The notes beneath the pieces were generated by a model. That model saw only the letters and a program-made list of their open reading frames with translations. It was not told the DNA's origin and did no database searches. From contig NMRA01000166.1 in assembly GCA_002633005.1 (NCBI GenBank), positions 699,403 to 763,402 on the forward strand: a stretch of 64,000 bases of DNA, given 5' to 3'. The position numbers were made by a program, and so were the translations under genes. Below, one piece after another: positions 35,249 to 49,331 of the stretch. The stretch is from Phoronis australis. Taxonomy: Eukaryota; Phoronida; Phoronidae. Position 1 is the stretch's first letter. Every line of letters starts with the position of its first letter.

Positions 35249-38200
35249 ATGAGACTGGCATACATGACTCTGGTTTTAACAACTCTCGCTTCCTGTATAA
35301 GTAAGGTTTGAAATTGCTTTTTGTGTGACATTATGCAAAGAAACTTTCAATAGTACTTCTATATCACACACTATTTTGGTTATTGGTACGTTTTTAAAAG
35401 CTGGTTCTAGTCCGCCTTGTCATCAAGCGAAAAGGAACTTTTGATTTAGACCACTTGCCGCAATAATACTGGTCTCTATTTTTTCCTCACATAAATGAGG
35501 AATATTTTCTGGGACCGGAAAGAACTGATCGTTAAGAGACCGCATAATATAATCTGCTTCCATGGCAAGTTCACGTTCAGCTTGAACTTCAGCAAAAATC
35601 TGTCAGTTATTTTAAAGCTCTGAAATCACCTTTTATTCAAGTAGTAACCAACTACGAGTGTTTCTTCTTTGCACAATCCCAAACCTGAACAACCGTTGCC
35701 TTCAGTGAAAAAGTGATATAATTGTGCACGTTTGTGCGTTGTTTTTCGCACTAAGCGATTGTAATTTCTCTCCCCATTCGTCTGTTTAGGTTATTGTGAA
35801 AACGTGTTATTAAAGGCAATAGCACGGTCCCGGATTACACAGCTACATTTGAATTTCACGGCATTGACCCACAATGCTTCAACATCCGTCAAGCAGTTCT
35901 CTAGCCTCGTTTTTTACGCTTCTGAAGTTTCTCGTGTAATTTTTTAAATTTTACTCGACTGCATGAATTGTATTCGCCAGCGAACTTATACTGTTGTGCT
36001 GTGGGCTGCAATCCCGACAGTAGAAAGATAGATAAACTTGGGATGTGTCCATGAATTATATCTTTTCCGTACTTTCTAAAACGAGACCAATGTAATAAGA
36101 CGTTTTCCTGTCTCCAAGGGAGATTTCTATCCGGGACCGTCTTATTGCTTTAGTACCTATGTCTTTGGTCAACGTTATGCAAACATGGTTTCGACAGATG
36201 TATGACTGGCATCTGTAACATGAGGAGTGAAACCAAACTTTACGGAGATTTTAACGTCTCTTCGATGAAAGGGCAAGACTCTGTCTTGGTCAAATGCTAG
36301 CCCTACCATGGAGTGTGCAATGCTTTCTTTGGGGAGGCACTGTAGCGTTTTCTCTCACGGAGCACACGTCAGTCACTGGACTTGCTGCCTTTCTTCTATT
36401 TGATCAAAAAACGTGTGAACAGAAAACTTGTGTCATTTCACATCAAAAGCACACATGACAAAGAAACTTTATTTTTTCTATCTCATATTTAGCCCTTTCA
36501 CTCCCATGGAAAAGTAAACCAAGCTCAGAAAAAGGTGGCAAATAGCACAGAATTGACACTTTTCACCCAAAAACCACAACTTCCGTGCCAGTGCTCTACA
36601 TAACCCAACATTAGGCTCTGAAAGCAAAGTCACCACAGATTCTAAAAATGTGGTCCAAAAGTGCTGCCATTACATTACATTTCTGTTAATTCTAGGTTGT
36701 TTGAGGGCACCAATATAACAATGGTAGAGGCGCCGCCATTTTAAGAAAAAAAGTATCTACAGCTGAATTAGTGGACTTTTCTTATTCGTAACATTTTCAC
36801 AAATACGAGCAAACCAATTTCACTGAACTTAATCGTAATGTATACCTCAAGACCGCCTCTATATATTTGTGTTGAAGCCTGGAGAGCTGGTTTGTGTTTT
36901 GTTTCTTTTACTTTTAATCACAAACTTCTATGGAATCATTTGTATAGTGTTTTAAACGATAATGAAAATTTTACAGCTTTTGGAACATCAAAAACTGATT
37001 TTGAGAGTATAAATTGTCGAGATATCCAAAACTGAAGATTTGATAAACTTTCTTAGTCAATAAAAATGCACGTGACACTTTTCGTGCAATATCATTATGA
37101 ATGAAAAGGTCATTGGAGCCAGAAACGCGAATAGAATACGGGTAATATTGTCGGATGGTTTTGAAACTGCCGGGAAACAACTCCTGGAGTTGAATAGCCT
37201 CGAACCAGTCTCCAGCGCGCAGTCAGCTTCGTGTATGACGGATAACACAGTTAGTACCTGACTGTATTCGCTTCCTCATTTAGAAAATCGTGTGAGTTGA
37301 CCTGCGTGATAGGTGTCGCTCAGTGGTGTACGTTTATTACGAACTAACACTAACGCAGACTGTGTTATTATGCATCCTTCTGCTGCGAGGCAGATTGTCA
37401 CCCACCTTTACAGTTCAACATGTTATATAACTTTTGTAATTACTGATATCTGTAGTAGTTTAGTTTGTCATAATATATATGACCTTTTATCTCAACTACA
37501 CGTGTTGTTTCACTGTAAACTAGCTTCGGTATCGCTTCGCAGTTAGCGCATATAAAAACTATTAATAAGTATTAAATTATTTTATGTAAGCTATACTGCC
37601 TCAACCTCATTATCATATTGTTTGGATTCTCTGGTCAGTGACCCTCTTTGTTTTATCATTATTGGTTCAATTGTACCACGTGATCTCTTTGTCTTGTCGC
37701 AGCACTGGGCCATCGACAACAGTTTTCTCCAACTTTCATTTTTCACTCAATTTCTCTTTCCCTCCCTCCCCCAAACCAATTTTCTTTCTCTCTTATCCTC
37801 AAATTTCCCATGTCGCTGTCCCGGTGTTGCTGTTATGCTTCGGCATATTGTTTCTTAACTTACTATTCACCACTTGTGTATACCTTCATTGGAGGCAGAT
37901 TGTCACCCACCTTTACAGTTCAACATGTTATATAACTTTTGTAATTACTGATATCTGTAGTAGTTTAGTTTGTCATAATATATATGACCTTTTATCTCAA
38001 CTACACGTGTTGTTTCACTGTAAACTAGCTTCGGTATCGCTTCGCAGTTAGCGCATATAAAAATATGTTGCCGTTAGCAAGCGGACGACTACATGAAATT
38101 AGAAGTTATGAAAGGTCAACCTCCGTCGCTTAGGTCCTCGTGCGTTATTTCTATGACCAGAAGAGATCGGAGGCGTCTAGTCTCGCTATGGGTACTAGTC

Positions 38201-39427
38201 TAGTTAATATGGTGAAATATTGGCAGATATTTGAAGAATTGTAAAGAATAATGACATCAACTTAAAATTTCGGGCGTTAATCCTGCTGCGACTTAGCATC
38301 ACGGAATCGTGCCTGTGGACTGCCTTGCGATCCGTCATCGGCCTGCGACGTTTTACTTTCGTTTTATTTTACGTTGTTTGTATCTAATTCAAGTAAACAA
38401 AAGCCATAAACGATCTAAATTTTTCCATGGATGACAACTTAGATTTCTTTTAAGACGTTTTACACTTGTCATCTTTAGAAATCGCGAAAAACTTATGTAG
38501 GGTGCTTTTAAGGTTTGTTTTTACGGCACCTTAACTTTTACACAATTAAAATTTTGGCCGCCGGGTGGAGCTCATTGCTCCTGATGATAGTCCATCCACC
38601 ACAAATTTAATTATCGGTGACTTTTCATATTGGCGCAATCTAGAGTAATTAGGACGTGAAAGTGACTTCCGATTGCTCCCGACTCAGATTCCGCAATGGA
38701 CAGAAGCTCATTTACTGCATAGTGGTTCATTGATCTAAGAACAATGGAACAAATCCCCCCTGTCAGCCCCTCCAATTGTTTGATTAGTTTAAGTGCATTA
38801 ATTTACTTTAGCTTTTTAACATCGCCTGGGACAGATTCTTCTTCGCAGTGTAAAATGTTTGGAACATGATGTCATTGTTCATCCATTGCTATTTCATAAA
38901 GTTTGCCTCTTTCCGTAAGGCATTAGTACACCCCACAGACAAATTGCCGGCTTCATGATACCAGGAAAGGTGATTACACCAGTAGGTTGAAATCTTGCGT
39001 ACGCATTACGTAGGATCTGCATGTGGTGCTGAACGCCTGTCCACCATTCCAGATCGCCGTCTGGCGGTATAGTGAATTTCAATATGGCGTGGCTATTTCA
39101 CATTCCACTCTTCTAATAGTTGCTGTCTTCTGTCTTTAATCACCATCAACAGATCGACGTCGTCAAAATCGCGCTCAGTGTTATTAGGCCTACTATTCTT
39201 CCAAGTCACTATAATGTCTTTAGGTCATAGTCCAGAACATAATGCATTGACGTATTCTGCTCGTCAAGGGTTAGGCTATTGCATTGCTGTATCATGTGTA
39301 GAACAATGCTTCTTGAAGTCTCCTGAATAGTTTCATAACAGGGTGAGAACTCATTAGGTCTTCATAACACAACGAGATCCGCTTCATGTCGACGTTATTA
39401 AACTAAAAGGCATGGTGTACTGTTCCC

Positions 39428-39474
<47 letters not shown>

Positions 39475-42400
39475 TGAAGTCACGCGTCCAAGTTTTGAGA
39501 AGTTCGAAATTTATTTTTCATCTTAGGAATCTCCAGACCTGTTTTGCTTATTGTTTGAATATTGCAAAATATGAAAATGCCAACTGTCCTCCGTTTTACA
39601 TACCCTTTATTCTTTCAGATGCTCGCCGACTACGCTGCTTTTCATGCAGAACTCAGACAGACAATGGCTGTGGGAGTACGTTTGCTTCCACAGGATCCAG
39701 CGTAGAGTGCGAAATGTTTGATGAGGAGAAATCTTGCTTAAAGATACACTACTACGACAAGGAAACAGGTAGGAGGTACACCGACTGCCAGTGCAGTATT
39801 TTTATTACTAACTAAATGTGCTACAGCTTAGAACCCCCTCAAAACGGGCTGATAAAATTGAGAGTCGGGTGGGCGAAAATTGCAGCTACCAAGTTTTCAT
39901 AGCTTAGGCGTCTATAGAAACGTTTTAAGGTTTAAACATGTTAGCTTTAGTAACAAGAGCAACATAAGGCGTTGGTATGCGCCCATAGTGCACCGCAAAC
40001 GGAATGTTTCAACATTCGCTTTTCAGTTTCAAAAAATGTTTGCAATAAAATCATTCTTTGTATATTTCTGAGCAGTTTTACCAAACTACCTACAGAGACG
40101 TGACTGTAACAGATGTGAGACTGTGGCAGTTGCTTAAGCGAAGTTTTAGTATCCGATGTCTAATGAATTTTTAACCGAAAATGTGCAGAGTTAAAATGTC
40201 GTGACAGCCTAAACATTCACACCAGTGAGCAACGCATACTTAAAATTTCTTGAGATTACGATGCTGGACTTCATTTAAAAAATCAAACTGACGTCTGTTA
40301 CAAAATACAATCCACAGAAAGCACCTCGGGTATTGAAGTACCCAGAGAAGCCACAATTCATTGTCAACATCTATCCAACATAGCTTAAAAGTCACCTCCT
40401 GGTACATGGGAATTAACATGGACCTGCAGTCATAAACATGACACTACTCACATTGATTATAGGGCACATGTCGAGTAGAATTGAGCAGATGAAATTGTTG
40501 AAATCTATAATAGGGATGACACACATTTTGTTTTATTAGAGGGCTTTTCAACTAAGTGCGGTATTATGTCAAGATATTGGAAGTTTTCTAAGTCAAACAA
40601 AAGTAATTCCACAGGTCTCGTTTTCTCGTCTTTCAAAAGCTCTGTATTGATAAAATTGCTTGTTTGTTGATTACTGTTGTAGAATTTAAACTGTGCCAGC
40701 AACAGAAGTAAACTCTTCTTCTAGTTAATTTTTGTCAAAAATTTTAATGGAATAATTCACTATTTCAACGCATTAAACCTAAAAGTGTGTTCTAAAGGAT
40801 TTCATCAGTGTTCATCAATTTCTAACAACTATAAATACTTTGTGGGAAAAATGAAAGACTGAACCATTAGAAAACTGGTAATGAGTAACAGTTGATACCA
40901 CCATCGCATCGCTTTCCGTCAACAAGTGATTTTTAATATAAAAGTTTGACTATTACTTCACAAAAACAGGAAAAAAGAAGCAATTACTCCATCAGTGGAC
41001 CCCCCTCCGTGAGTGGCTTCTTATAAAAAATAATAATAAACAAAAACATTAAAAGGGAAGCCATAGTTGCCATCAACAAGTCAATCCAAGAGCTTGCATT
41101 TATTTCAAATGATATGCTATTTCATAAAAAAAGAAAAAAGAAATATTAGAGATGATTCCATTATGTGGTGTTAATCTCTGGATAAATACAGCTCTGAATC
41201 TCGTATGAATGATTTTTGACTTTAAAAATCTGAATCAATTTGTCCTGGGAAATATGTGCTTAACTAGTTTTCTCGGACTTCTTTAAAGTGTGTACAAATA
41301 AGGGCACTTTTCAAGTGAGTATAGACAACCCACACTACAAACTTCATTGGGGACCTCTAAAGGATAGATCCAACACTGGTAGCAAACATTTTTTTCTGTT
41401 CTACGTGTTTCGCTATGTCGATTGTACCTGGCCCCGCCCTGCACCAATGCCGGTAGCCACGAAGGTTTCATAGATATATATTTGTATGTGTGTATGTATG
41501 TATGTATGTATGTATGTATGTATGTATGTTTGTTTGTATGTATGTATGTATGTATGTTTGTTTGTATGTATGTATGTATGTATCTATGTATGTATGTATG
41601 TATGTATGTATGTATGTATGTATGTATGTATAATGTATATGTATATGTATATATAGACATGTATAGTTGCACAAATATGTAGACATATGCTGCCATGCAC
41701 AGTTACACAGGTATATAGATATAGAAAGTTTTGTACAGTCTATCACCTGCAGTCAAATGACAGACCTACGAAGGTTGAATGTTGCCGGTGGGTTGTAAAA
41801 GCATAAACTTTGCTCAAGGGAGAACAACTGTTGTCTGGCAACCAGTCTACGCACGTGGTTATTGATATGATAACTGGTGTGTGGATTGCTCTCGAGACGA
41901 ATTCGATTCAAATGCGAAAACTAAATTTCACAGACGAAGTTGTAGTCAGAGCTTTAGGAGCTTTCAGGGGACATAATCGCCGAGAAAAGCGAGTTTCTGA
42001 CATCAGACTCGGCGCGGAATTGAACTTGGAACCCTCGCGGTCGCAACGCTCTTCTGCCAAAGATAAATACCACTCGATAAATGACAGAGTATTTTTTCGT
42101 ATTTAACTGGTAAGCTACCAGACTTGATTTCAGCAAATGTTTGGCGGACGTGGCAAAAAGAACGGATTTTACCGCTTTACAGCTCTAGTCAAAGATGTTA
42201 ACATCAGTTAGTCTATTCCAGCCTACAACAATCTCTAAAATGCATTTTTCGGTGGTAAAACCAGTAATGTCCCTTTCAAATATGTTTCGTGAGTACTTTC
42301 ATCGGGCAGTTTTATTTTGCCATTTTCCACCTCACTCGTAGGTCTACTTTTCAATTACCGAGGAATTTGATGACAAATGGCAAATCCTTGAATATTTAAA

Positions 42401-45400
42401 GTTTTTATACGTTCGGTCATTATTGATGGAAATATTAGTCCAGGTACTCTACCAAGCACATCTAAATACTGTTGATGACATTAAAAAAACGAGCAAAATC
42501 ACACCACTATCTACCTGTAGAATTTAAAACTACTTTGCTCAATTGCTATGGTCCACTAATTCAATAATACATAAGAGTATTACGTCAATGTATTGAAAGT
42601 TGTGCTTGAAAATTTGATTTTTGCAATGTTAAGGAAGTATGCCACCTCTTTATTGTAAGTTTATTGTCTCAAAGCTGTATTATTGAAAGTGCCTAAACTT
42701 GAGGCTAGTGCAGTTGCACTATATAGCCTTGTCCATACCTATCTCACACGCAGCTGTAGTAATATTAAACGACCAATATTTAGTATTACGTTGGTCACAT
42801 GGTAATATAAATTGCCAAGCATGTGTCCTAACATGATTGGAATTTGTAGAAAACACAAGAAATGTTAAATGTGGAGCTAGCTTTTCTCCCTGTTGAGTCC
42901 GGTCGCCCAGTGCCTTGTGCTATTGCGATTATAAACTTAAGCCAGTTTTGATGATTCAGTCCAAATCAATTTAAGTCATCGAACTGCTCCCACACATGTA
43001 CTTTTTCGGCTTCATTTTCATTAAAATATTTACAAAATGGACATTTTATTACCTGCGTTTTCATGATCAGATATGAACTCATCTTTTTATTAACTTGGGT
43101 TAAACCGTTTTAACTGTGCTAAAAGTAGTCTAACCATGGGTTTCTCACTCTGTCCGACACTCGCCTTTGTTATAGAATTTACAGCTACCGCGGGAACTAT
43201 AAATGGCTCCCTTTCTTTATATATATATATGTGAGAGTTTAATCCATGAAAACCTCATTTTTACAGAAAATGTGCTACCTAAAACGTGTGAACTTTTTAA
43301 TGAATGGCTATAANGGTCGCCCAGTGCCTTGTGCTATTGCGATTATAATCTTAAGCCAGTTTTGATGATTCAGTCCAAATCAATTTAAGTCATCGAACTG
43401 CTCCCAGACATGTACTTTTTCGGCTTCATTTTCATTAAAATATTTACAAAATGGACATTATATTACCTGCGTTTTCATGATCAGATATGAACTCATCTTT
43501 TTATTAACTTGGGTTAAACCGTTTTAACTGTGCTAAAAGTAGTCTAACCATGGGTTTCTCACTCTGTCCGACACTCGCCTTTGTTATAGAATTTACAGCT
43601 ACCGCGGGAACTATAAATGACTCCCTTTCTTTATATATATATGTGAGAGTTTAATCCATGAAAACCTCATTTTTACAGAAAATGTGCTACCTAAAACGTG
43701 TGAACTTTTTAATGAATGGCTAAAATACATTATTAACAACAGATAAATATACTGGTGAAAGTAACCACAAGGAGGTCTCTTAAACTCAGTGTCCATCAAC
43801 TATAATATCAAGTAGGAAGAAGCTTCTTTCGGGAGTCGGTCAGTCTCTCACATCAGTCCAGACTTGCATTTTGTCTCTGCGTTTTTGCCACGACTTAGGG
43901 ACTGTGAGTGTTCACCATGGCCAGTACTGTAATCACATATGCCTGCGTTTCAACATAAATTTCGTGTTTGGTCATCATTTTTGACGCTTTCATGTTGTTT
44001 TACGAAAATTAATAAAATTCTATAACAGCCAACTAGTTCCAAAATTGTTTGTCGTAATTACGTCAATAAATCCAAAAAGGCAAGCCCCGGTATGCTGTGA
44101 AATAATGTTCACTAATGCTTTCTACAAGCAAGCACAAGCATGTGGTACATAACGGCAAATCAATTATTCGTTCGAACGCCACAACATGGCTATTGCATTT
44201 CTTTACATCTGTAGTTTGTCATTAAACATAGCGGGCCAATTAGGCAATACAAAACATAAGGGACTTCTTCAATGTTGGCGATCACTCAAACTAGATGCAA
44301 CCACGTGTATGTTTCATAAGTGGCACGATTCCTTCGAAGTGCAATTATGAATTATTAACTTGTCCCAGTTGAATTCGCAGAGGCCACTTTAGGTCCTCGC
44401 TTGGGTATTAATTGAAGTTATTGCTCTTGATTACAAAGCGTGTTAAATGTTCGAGTACATAACCCGTCTCTCCTTAGTTGGATATGGCAAATTAAATATA
44501 AGTATATAATTTGATAATCGTTGCTTTGTATCACATCAAAAATCATTTGAAAGAGACGACAATCAATATTTTACGTTGCTGAGCGAGAGTTAGGCGATCA
44601 AGACGGCTTAAGTTCAAATTAAACCGATCTTTTTGTATATATACATCGAAACGAATTGTGACATTGGATACGGATACAACGACTAAAAATGCCTGTCCTT
44701 GCAATATCTAAGAATTCGCGAAAAAATCAAACAGGCTCCCTGTAAAAGTAAGATCCGCAAATACTGTTACAGAATGCAAGACATGCGGCTTAGGGATTTT
44801 TGTACCGGCCCAGCTCAAAGGTAATAATCCGTTTCGATATACCATTGATACTCGTTATCTATAGTCTATGGATATACAATGCATGACATACAAAAACATC
44901 AGTCTAATCTCAATTTTAAAGTCCTAGAAGCACACGTTTTTAACCCTTATTAAATGGTTAGAAGCCATTATAAGGAACCACGCAGTACTTATCCTATAAC
45001 CAATGCACAATCTATAGTCGAAGAAAGTTTAAATAAACGCGTCACTCACGATTCCGACCCGAAGTTCTTAACCATTTTGAACTAACGGCGAAACCGAAAG
45101 AACAATTCATTCAAGAACCCAGGCGTAGTATACGCCGTCTGTGCGACTGGGACAGTGTCTGTTACCAGCCTGCAAATGAGGATAAAATAATCGACAGCGG
45201 ACCTCAACTTTAATAAAATCAAAATAGGGACAATTTGTACTGAAAATGTTGAAAAAATGTGGCAAAATAAATTTTGACAGAAATTATTTTGCGGGCTCGG
45301 ACCTGCAGGAACTCAGGTCACGGAAATAGACGGGAATAGTCGATGATTTTCCGCTCTCGGCCGAGGTACAAAATTGTGCTCAGGCTAAAAGAGGATTTTA

Positions 45401-48400
45401 GTTTGATAACAGAATTGATGTGAACATTCTGCCGTGTTACATAGTACTTAATTTGGTATATATTTTCAAATTTTGAACAAGAATACCCTTTGAGATATGG
45501 ACTTTAAGCCAGCTCATTCGTCGAACTCGGGAGAAGTAACTTTAACGATAGCCTCAAGCTATTGAAGTATAATAGGCGCAACTCCAATGTCTTATGTAAA
45601 TTAACACGTGCATAAACGTATTGGATTTCAAGAGTGGCGTACGCCATGCATATGGATCACGTTGAACCTACTTACCAAACCCGGCGGCCTCTTCTTACAC
45701 TCGATATCTGAAAATTGATTTTGGCATGTGTTACAAGTGACGTTGCAGCTACCAGGGAGTCTGGACTACGTTAGATTAAAGCTACGATATATCCTGCTAT
45801 GGTGTTACCGTCAACATTCTTCACCACCGTATTTGCTTTTGGAGAGCAAAGTGATCGCGTTCTTAGTTTTTATTTGAATCGAAATTGGTGACAAATAAGA
45901 ATTCCCGGCCTTAGTAGTCGATCATACGCCATTGGCAACTAAAACTAACCCGCCGTAGCAATGACCCTAACAGGCGTGGTCTGATTCAAATGACAACCTG
46001 TCTCCGTAGAAATCATTTCTAAACTGAGTAAGAAGTTAAACGAGACTGGTTTTATAAAAGTGCGTGGCCTACACATAAATCAAAAGTTGGTTTTGGCAGA
46101 AGTCATGGGTTCATTTGCTCAAATTGTCACAGCATATTTTGCGTTTCGTCGACCACTGCTGACCCAAATTGTCAATATTGAGAAGTTGTATCAAGTTGTA
46201 TCAAGTTGGGACGTCGTAGCAATAAATGTTTAAAAGTGACAGAGAATTCTGGCTAAAAAATATTGGGCCGTTTTGTCAACATGGGCGCGCACTAATTATA
46301 TAACATGCCTATAGTATGCCCGCCAACAGCCCTCAGCAACTGCATGAGTTGGTTGTCTGCAAATAATTTCCCCAGGCGTGAGCCAATCTACAAGTAAGAC
46401 GCTTTCCTGGTTTGCTGTCATGTTGGTTGGTCTACAAGAGTGTGTCTTTCGCAAAGACATTTACCAGGGGATTAAACTTTCAAAAATAGAGGTTGACTAC
46501 AACAGTATGCACACAAACAAGCCAGTAATGAAAACGAAAATACTTTGCACACCCGACTCTAACGGTGAATACATGTATGACATGCTCACTGGCGTAGCCA
46601 GAAGTTTTCAAGAGGGGGATTAAACGCGAAATTGATGGCGACCATAAAGATGAGTGGCGACAGCGTTGACGGGTTTTCAAAACTGAAATGAGTGCCGGCT
46701 AAGGGGGGGGGGGAGCTTTTTTTGTANGACATGTTAAGTGCCAGAAACGTACCAGGATGCATGGAAATGTCACCGTTTGTCTACAAAAATAAAACGTTAC
46801 CCCCCGCTCGGCGCCACACGCCTCGGATTCGACCTTAGCGGGAATCGTAACCCCCCCCCCCTTACTGAAAACGTAGATTTGCCACTGAACAGGGGTCTTA
46901 TATCAACGTGGGTAGCCGACTTCTTCTCATACACCTGTGAATAGCTACCGTTGCAACAATCACTTGTAAACAAAAAGTAACTATTTTCAGCTCGTAAAAT
47001 GGAGAACACGCGCCTATCCCATCACTGTAGGTAGAACATTTCCCTGGCACAAGATGAAGCGGCAGTAAACCCACGTTCTTAGAAGAAACATTCCAAACTT
47101 TTGATTAAGACCACTGGAACCGCTACAAAATTGGTTTCAATTCTTTCCTTATTCTGACGCGAGGTATTTCGTCTTACAAAGAACTAACGGTTCGCTGTTG
47201 TTTGAGACCATGCTAGGCGAAGAAATTGACAGGGGGATCACTTATATTGGCAAGGTGCCCGCAGGCGTGCACCAAAAATTGTTGCGAGACTCCCTATTGC
47301 GGGTGCCAGGTCTGCTAATTCCCATCCCTTTTTGCGGGGTAAATTTTTCTGTCACATCCTCTTTTAAAAATTACCGTGACATTTTTTTCTTTCCTTTAGT
47401 TATTTGTACAGATGGTCATGGGCCTAAAGTACAACAAACAGCAATACACAAGCTGTCCCGTTTTTAGATGCGTAGTATACATATTTCACAACTGATTATC
47501 AGGATTACATAACAGTCTATGAAATCTAAACAAAGAGGGATTTGTCCAGAGGCTCTCACTTAGAAACTTAGCTCTGATTTCGGAAAAAGCTTCGCAAACT
47601 AACAAAAAGTGATATTTATCCTCGAGCATAATGTACACACTCTGTCTTGATATATCACATTTACGTGACGACCAGTTTCTACTGCCAGTCTGTGGTTTGC
47701 ACATCGAAAACGTGTAAAATTTTGCACGAACACTTTTGGAAGATTATCAATTTCTAAATAGTTTTCATGTTCAAATACAACCTTAAATTTTTCATAATAT
47801 TTTAACTTAGAATCGGAATCAACATCGGACTGCCATCTTTGCAAAGTACAATCCTTAACACGTTGTGAGAAAATATTTACAAACGACTCTTGACATGCAA
47901 CTCCTTGGTTTACCCAAACTCTATAGAAACCATACATTGACAATAAATTGCTGACTGATCTTGCCCAACGACAGTTTAGTGTCCTATTGGATCGCGCGCG
48001 AGTCCCGCAAAACATGCTGAAAAGTACCGACTAGCCGTAATTTCTGGTACCCGCCTGCGGCATCTTGTCAATATGATTGACCCCCGGGTCAAAAATGAGC
48101 TTTTAGTACGATAAGTGGCATAAATCAACATGCTTTTTAGTCCAATGCGAAATCAATAGCGAGCCGCTTTAGTCGTTGGGCCAACTTGGGCTGCTGTGAC
48201 ACTGGGGCCTGTAGACTACCATAGATGAACCACAGTAGAGGACCAAATTGACACAAGCAAGAATTATCTAGATAATTTGGACAAAGTGTGTCAATTTTGG
48301 GCCGATAATAGTGACCCAACTGGTCACATTCCATTCATTACTATTAAAATTCAGAAACAATAATTACGATTATTTTGGTGTTGACTTTAGCCTACATCGG

Positions 48401-49222
48401 TGCGATAATTAAGCAGTTGCTCCTGTCTGTTAACATAGACCATTCTTAATATAGATGAGCATGAGACATTCTTTATTGATTACATATTGGTTGCCAGTGT
48501 CGATGTAACTTGTCTGCAATGATTCCTGAAGGCAAGTTCTAGTTCTGACGTCACGACGACCCAGTGATCTCTGGGCTGGTCTCGCACACTCGTTCCTGTG
48601 TTTCAATAACTGAGTACAAGCATAAATCGATGGCAGAATTTATTCAAGGTCATAGATACGTGAACGTACAAAAAATCTCTAGAACTGTTACCAGTTAGGT
48701 ATACGAACTCAACTCCAACGACTGAGATAGCAATACGACTTGATTGTGGCCTGCTGCTCAAGCCTCGTTTTTGGCATCAAAATATCGACCTTGCATTAAT
48801 TTTAAGAATTGCCTACCAAATTTGGGTTTTGAATTGTTTGGAACTAAAACTATAGATAAGGTTTTACGAGGTTTTACAAATTTTTTTTATTTTTCCACAA
48901 ACATCAGTATAAGGTCGTTGGGATGTTGTTTGACAAAGAGCTGCTGAAAACGATAGCAAATTCTCGACAGAAAAATTCTTGCTTTAGACTGTCAAAGTAT
49001 TAACTTTCAGGATTTTATTTTTCAGAAAGAGAAGAAATCGAACGATCTTGTGGGAAAACGTCAGGCGACGGCTTGTGTCAGAAAACTACGTTTCGGGGTG
49101 ATAAGAATGCTTTAATATGTGCATGTGAGAGCGATAACTGTAACAAAGCACTTGAGCTCTTATCTCCGAAAATCCTGGTCACGGTTTTAGCCTTAGGTGT
49201 GCATTGCGTAACAGTGTTATGA
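35249..49222 (+). CDS. Ly6/uPAR (three-finger) protein, GPI-anchored; three exons
   Basis: Exons 35249-35300, 39619-39768 and 49026-49222 join with phase-1 introns (donors AA|GTAAGG and CAG|GTAGGA; acceptors TCTTTCAG and TTTTTCAG) to 132 residues. Exon 1 is a signal peptide (MRLAYMTLVLTTLASCI). The domain starts LRCFSC at residue 22 and has ten cysteines (24, 27, 35, 48, 57, 76, 85, 99, 101, 106). It closes with the family signature CACESDNCN at 99-107. A hydrophobic C-terminus (ILVTVLALGVHCVTVL) follows, as in GPI-anchored members. Length and the signal / first-half / second-half exon split are typical of Ly6 genes. These proteins sit on the outer membrane and bind receptors or modulate channels; which one is unknown. 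Introns of 4.3 and 9.3 kb are full of repeats. AATAAA is at 49332. Confidence 0.85.
37389..38063 (+). mobile_element. Short element with 170-bp direct repeats (Ngaro/DIRS- or TRIM-like)
   Basis: Bases 37389-37560 and 37894-38063 are nearly identical direct repeats, from AGGCAGATTGTCACCC to AGCGCATATAAAAA. The 330 bases between them share 37568-37758 with 19857-20046, next to the SGNH-like frame. No protein is encoded; the two frames with identical ends come from the repeat itself. It lies in Ly6 intron 1. Confidence 0.6.
39429..39470. repeat. (TG)n microsatellite
   Basis: About 21 uninterrupted TG units, 149 bases before Ly6 exon 2. Confidence 0.98.
41481..41632. repeat. (TGTA)n microsatellite
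   Basis: About 37 units with TTTG and TCTA interruptions. It is the reverse-complement class of the array at 6191-6294. Frames on both strands are artefacts. Confidence 0.95.
41830..42095 (-). mobile_element. tRNA-derived SINE
   Basis: On the minus strand GAGTGGTATTTATCTTTGGC is followed by GGTTCCAAGTTCAATTCCGC, with a B-box-like GTTCAATTCC. A body follows with AAACTCGC...CGGCGATTATGTCCCCTGA. The A box is imperfect. It lies in Ly6 intron 2. Confidence 0.4.
42901..43723. repeat. Direct duplication of about 410 bp joined by a single N
   Basis: 42901-43313 and 43315-43723 are about 99% identical, starting GGTCGCCCAGTGCC. They differ by a few substitutions and a 4-base change in a TA run. The only thing between them is one N at 43314. 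This looks like two unmerged alleles or contig ends rather than true duplication. Confidence 0.9.
43724..46587. other. Ly6 intron 2; nothing supported
   Basis: I find no exon, RNA gene or paired repeat here. Confidence 0.5.
46588..46889. mobile_element. hAT-like non-autonomous element
   Basis: It starts CACTGGCGTAGCCAG and ends GTAGATTTGCCACTG, an imperfect inverted pair of hAT type. The right half (46730-46889) matches 54429-54618, including ACATGTTAAGTGCCAGAAAC and CTCGGCGCCAC. There is a G run and one N near 46728. Confidence 0.5.
47490..48015 (-). pseudogene. LINE C-terminal fragment
   Basis: Minus-strand frames read SNLLSMYGFYRVWVNQGVAC, FVQNFTRFRCANHRLAVETG, and then, after a frameshift, EDKYHFLLVCEAF. 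These are the C-terminal and zinc-knuckle region of the LINE family also at 22200-23956; the nucleotide stretch around CAACATCGGACTGCCA is almost identical. It lies in Ly6 intron 2. Confidence 0.75.
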
Positions 49223-49331
49223 CTGCCCCCACATAAGTAACCAACAGCGGGACGGAAGTCGCTCGAACCCATGCACTCCCATGTGTGCACTGAACTTCCT
49301 GGCAAGTTCTAAATTATGTACTGCACTTGAA

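Noticed and set aside
37313-38051. Two proteins with identical C-termini
   Set aside because: The shared end comes from the 170-bp direct repeat; there is no domain and no splice support.
42901-43723. Genuine tandem duplication or LTR pair
   Set aside because: The single N between near-identical copies points to an assembly join; no LTR features are present.
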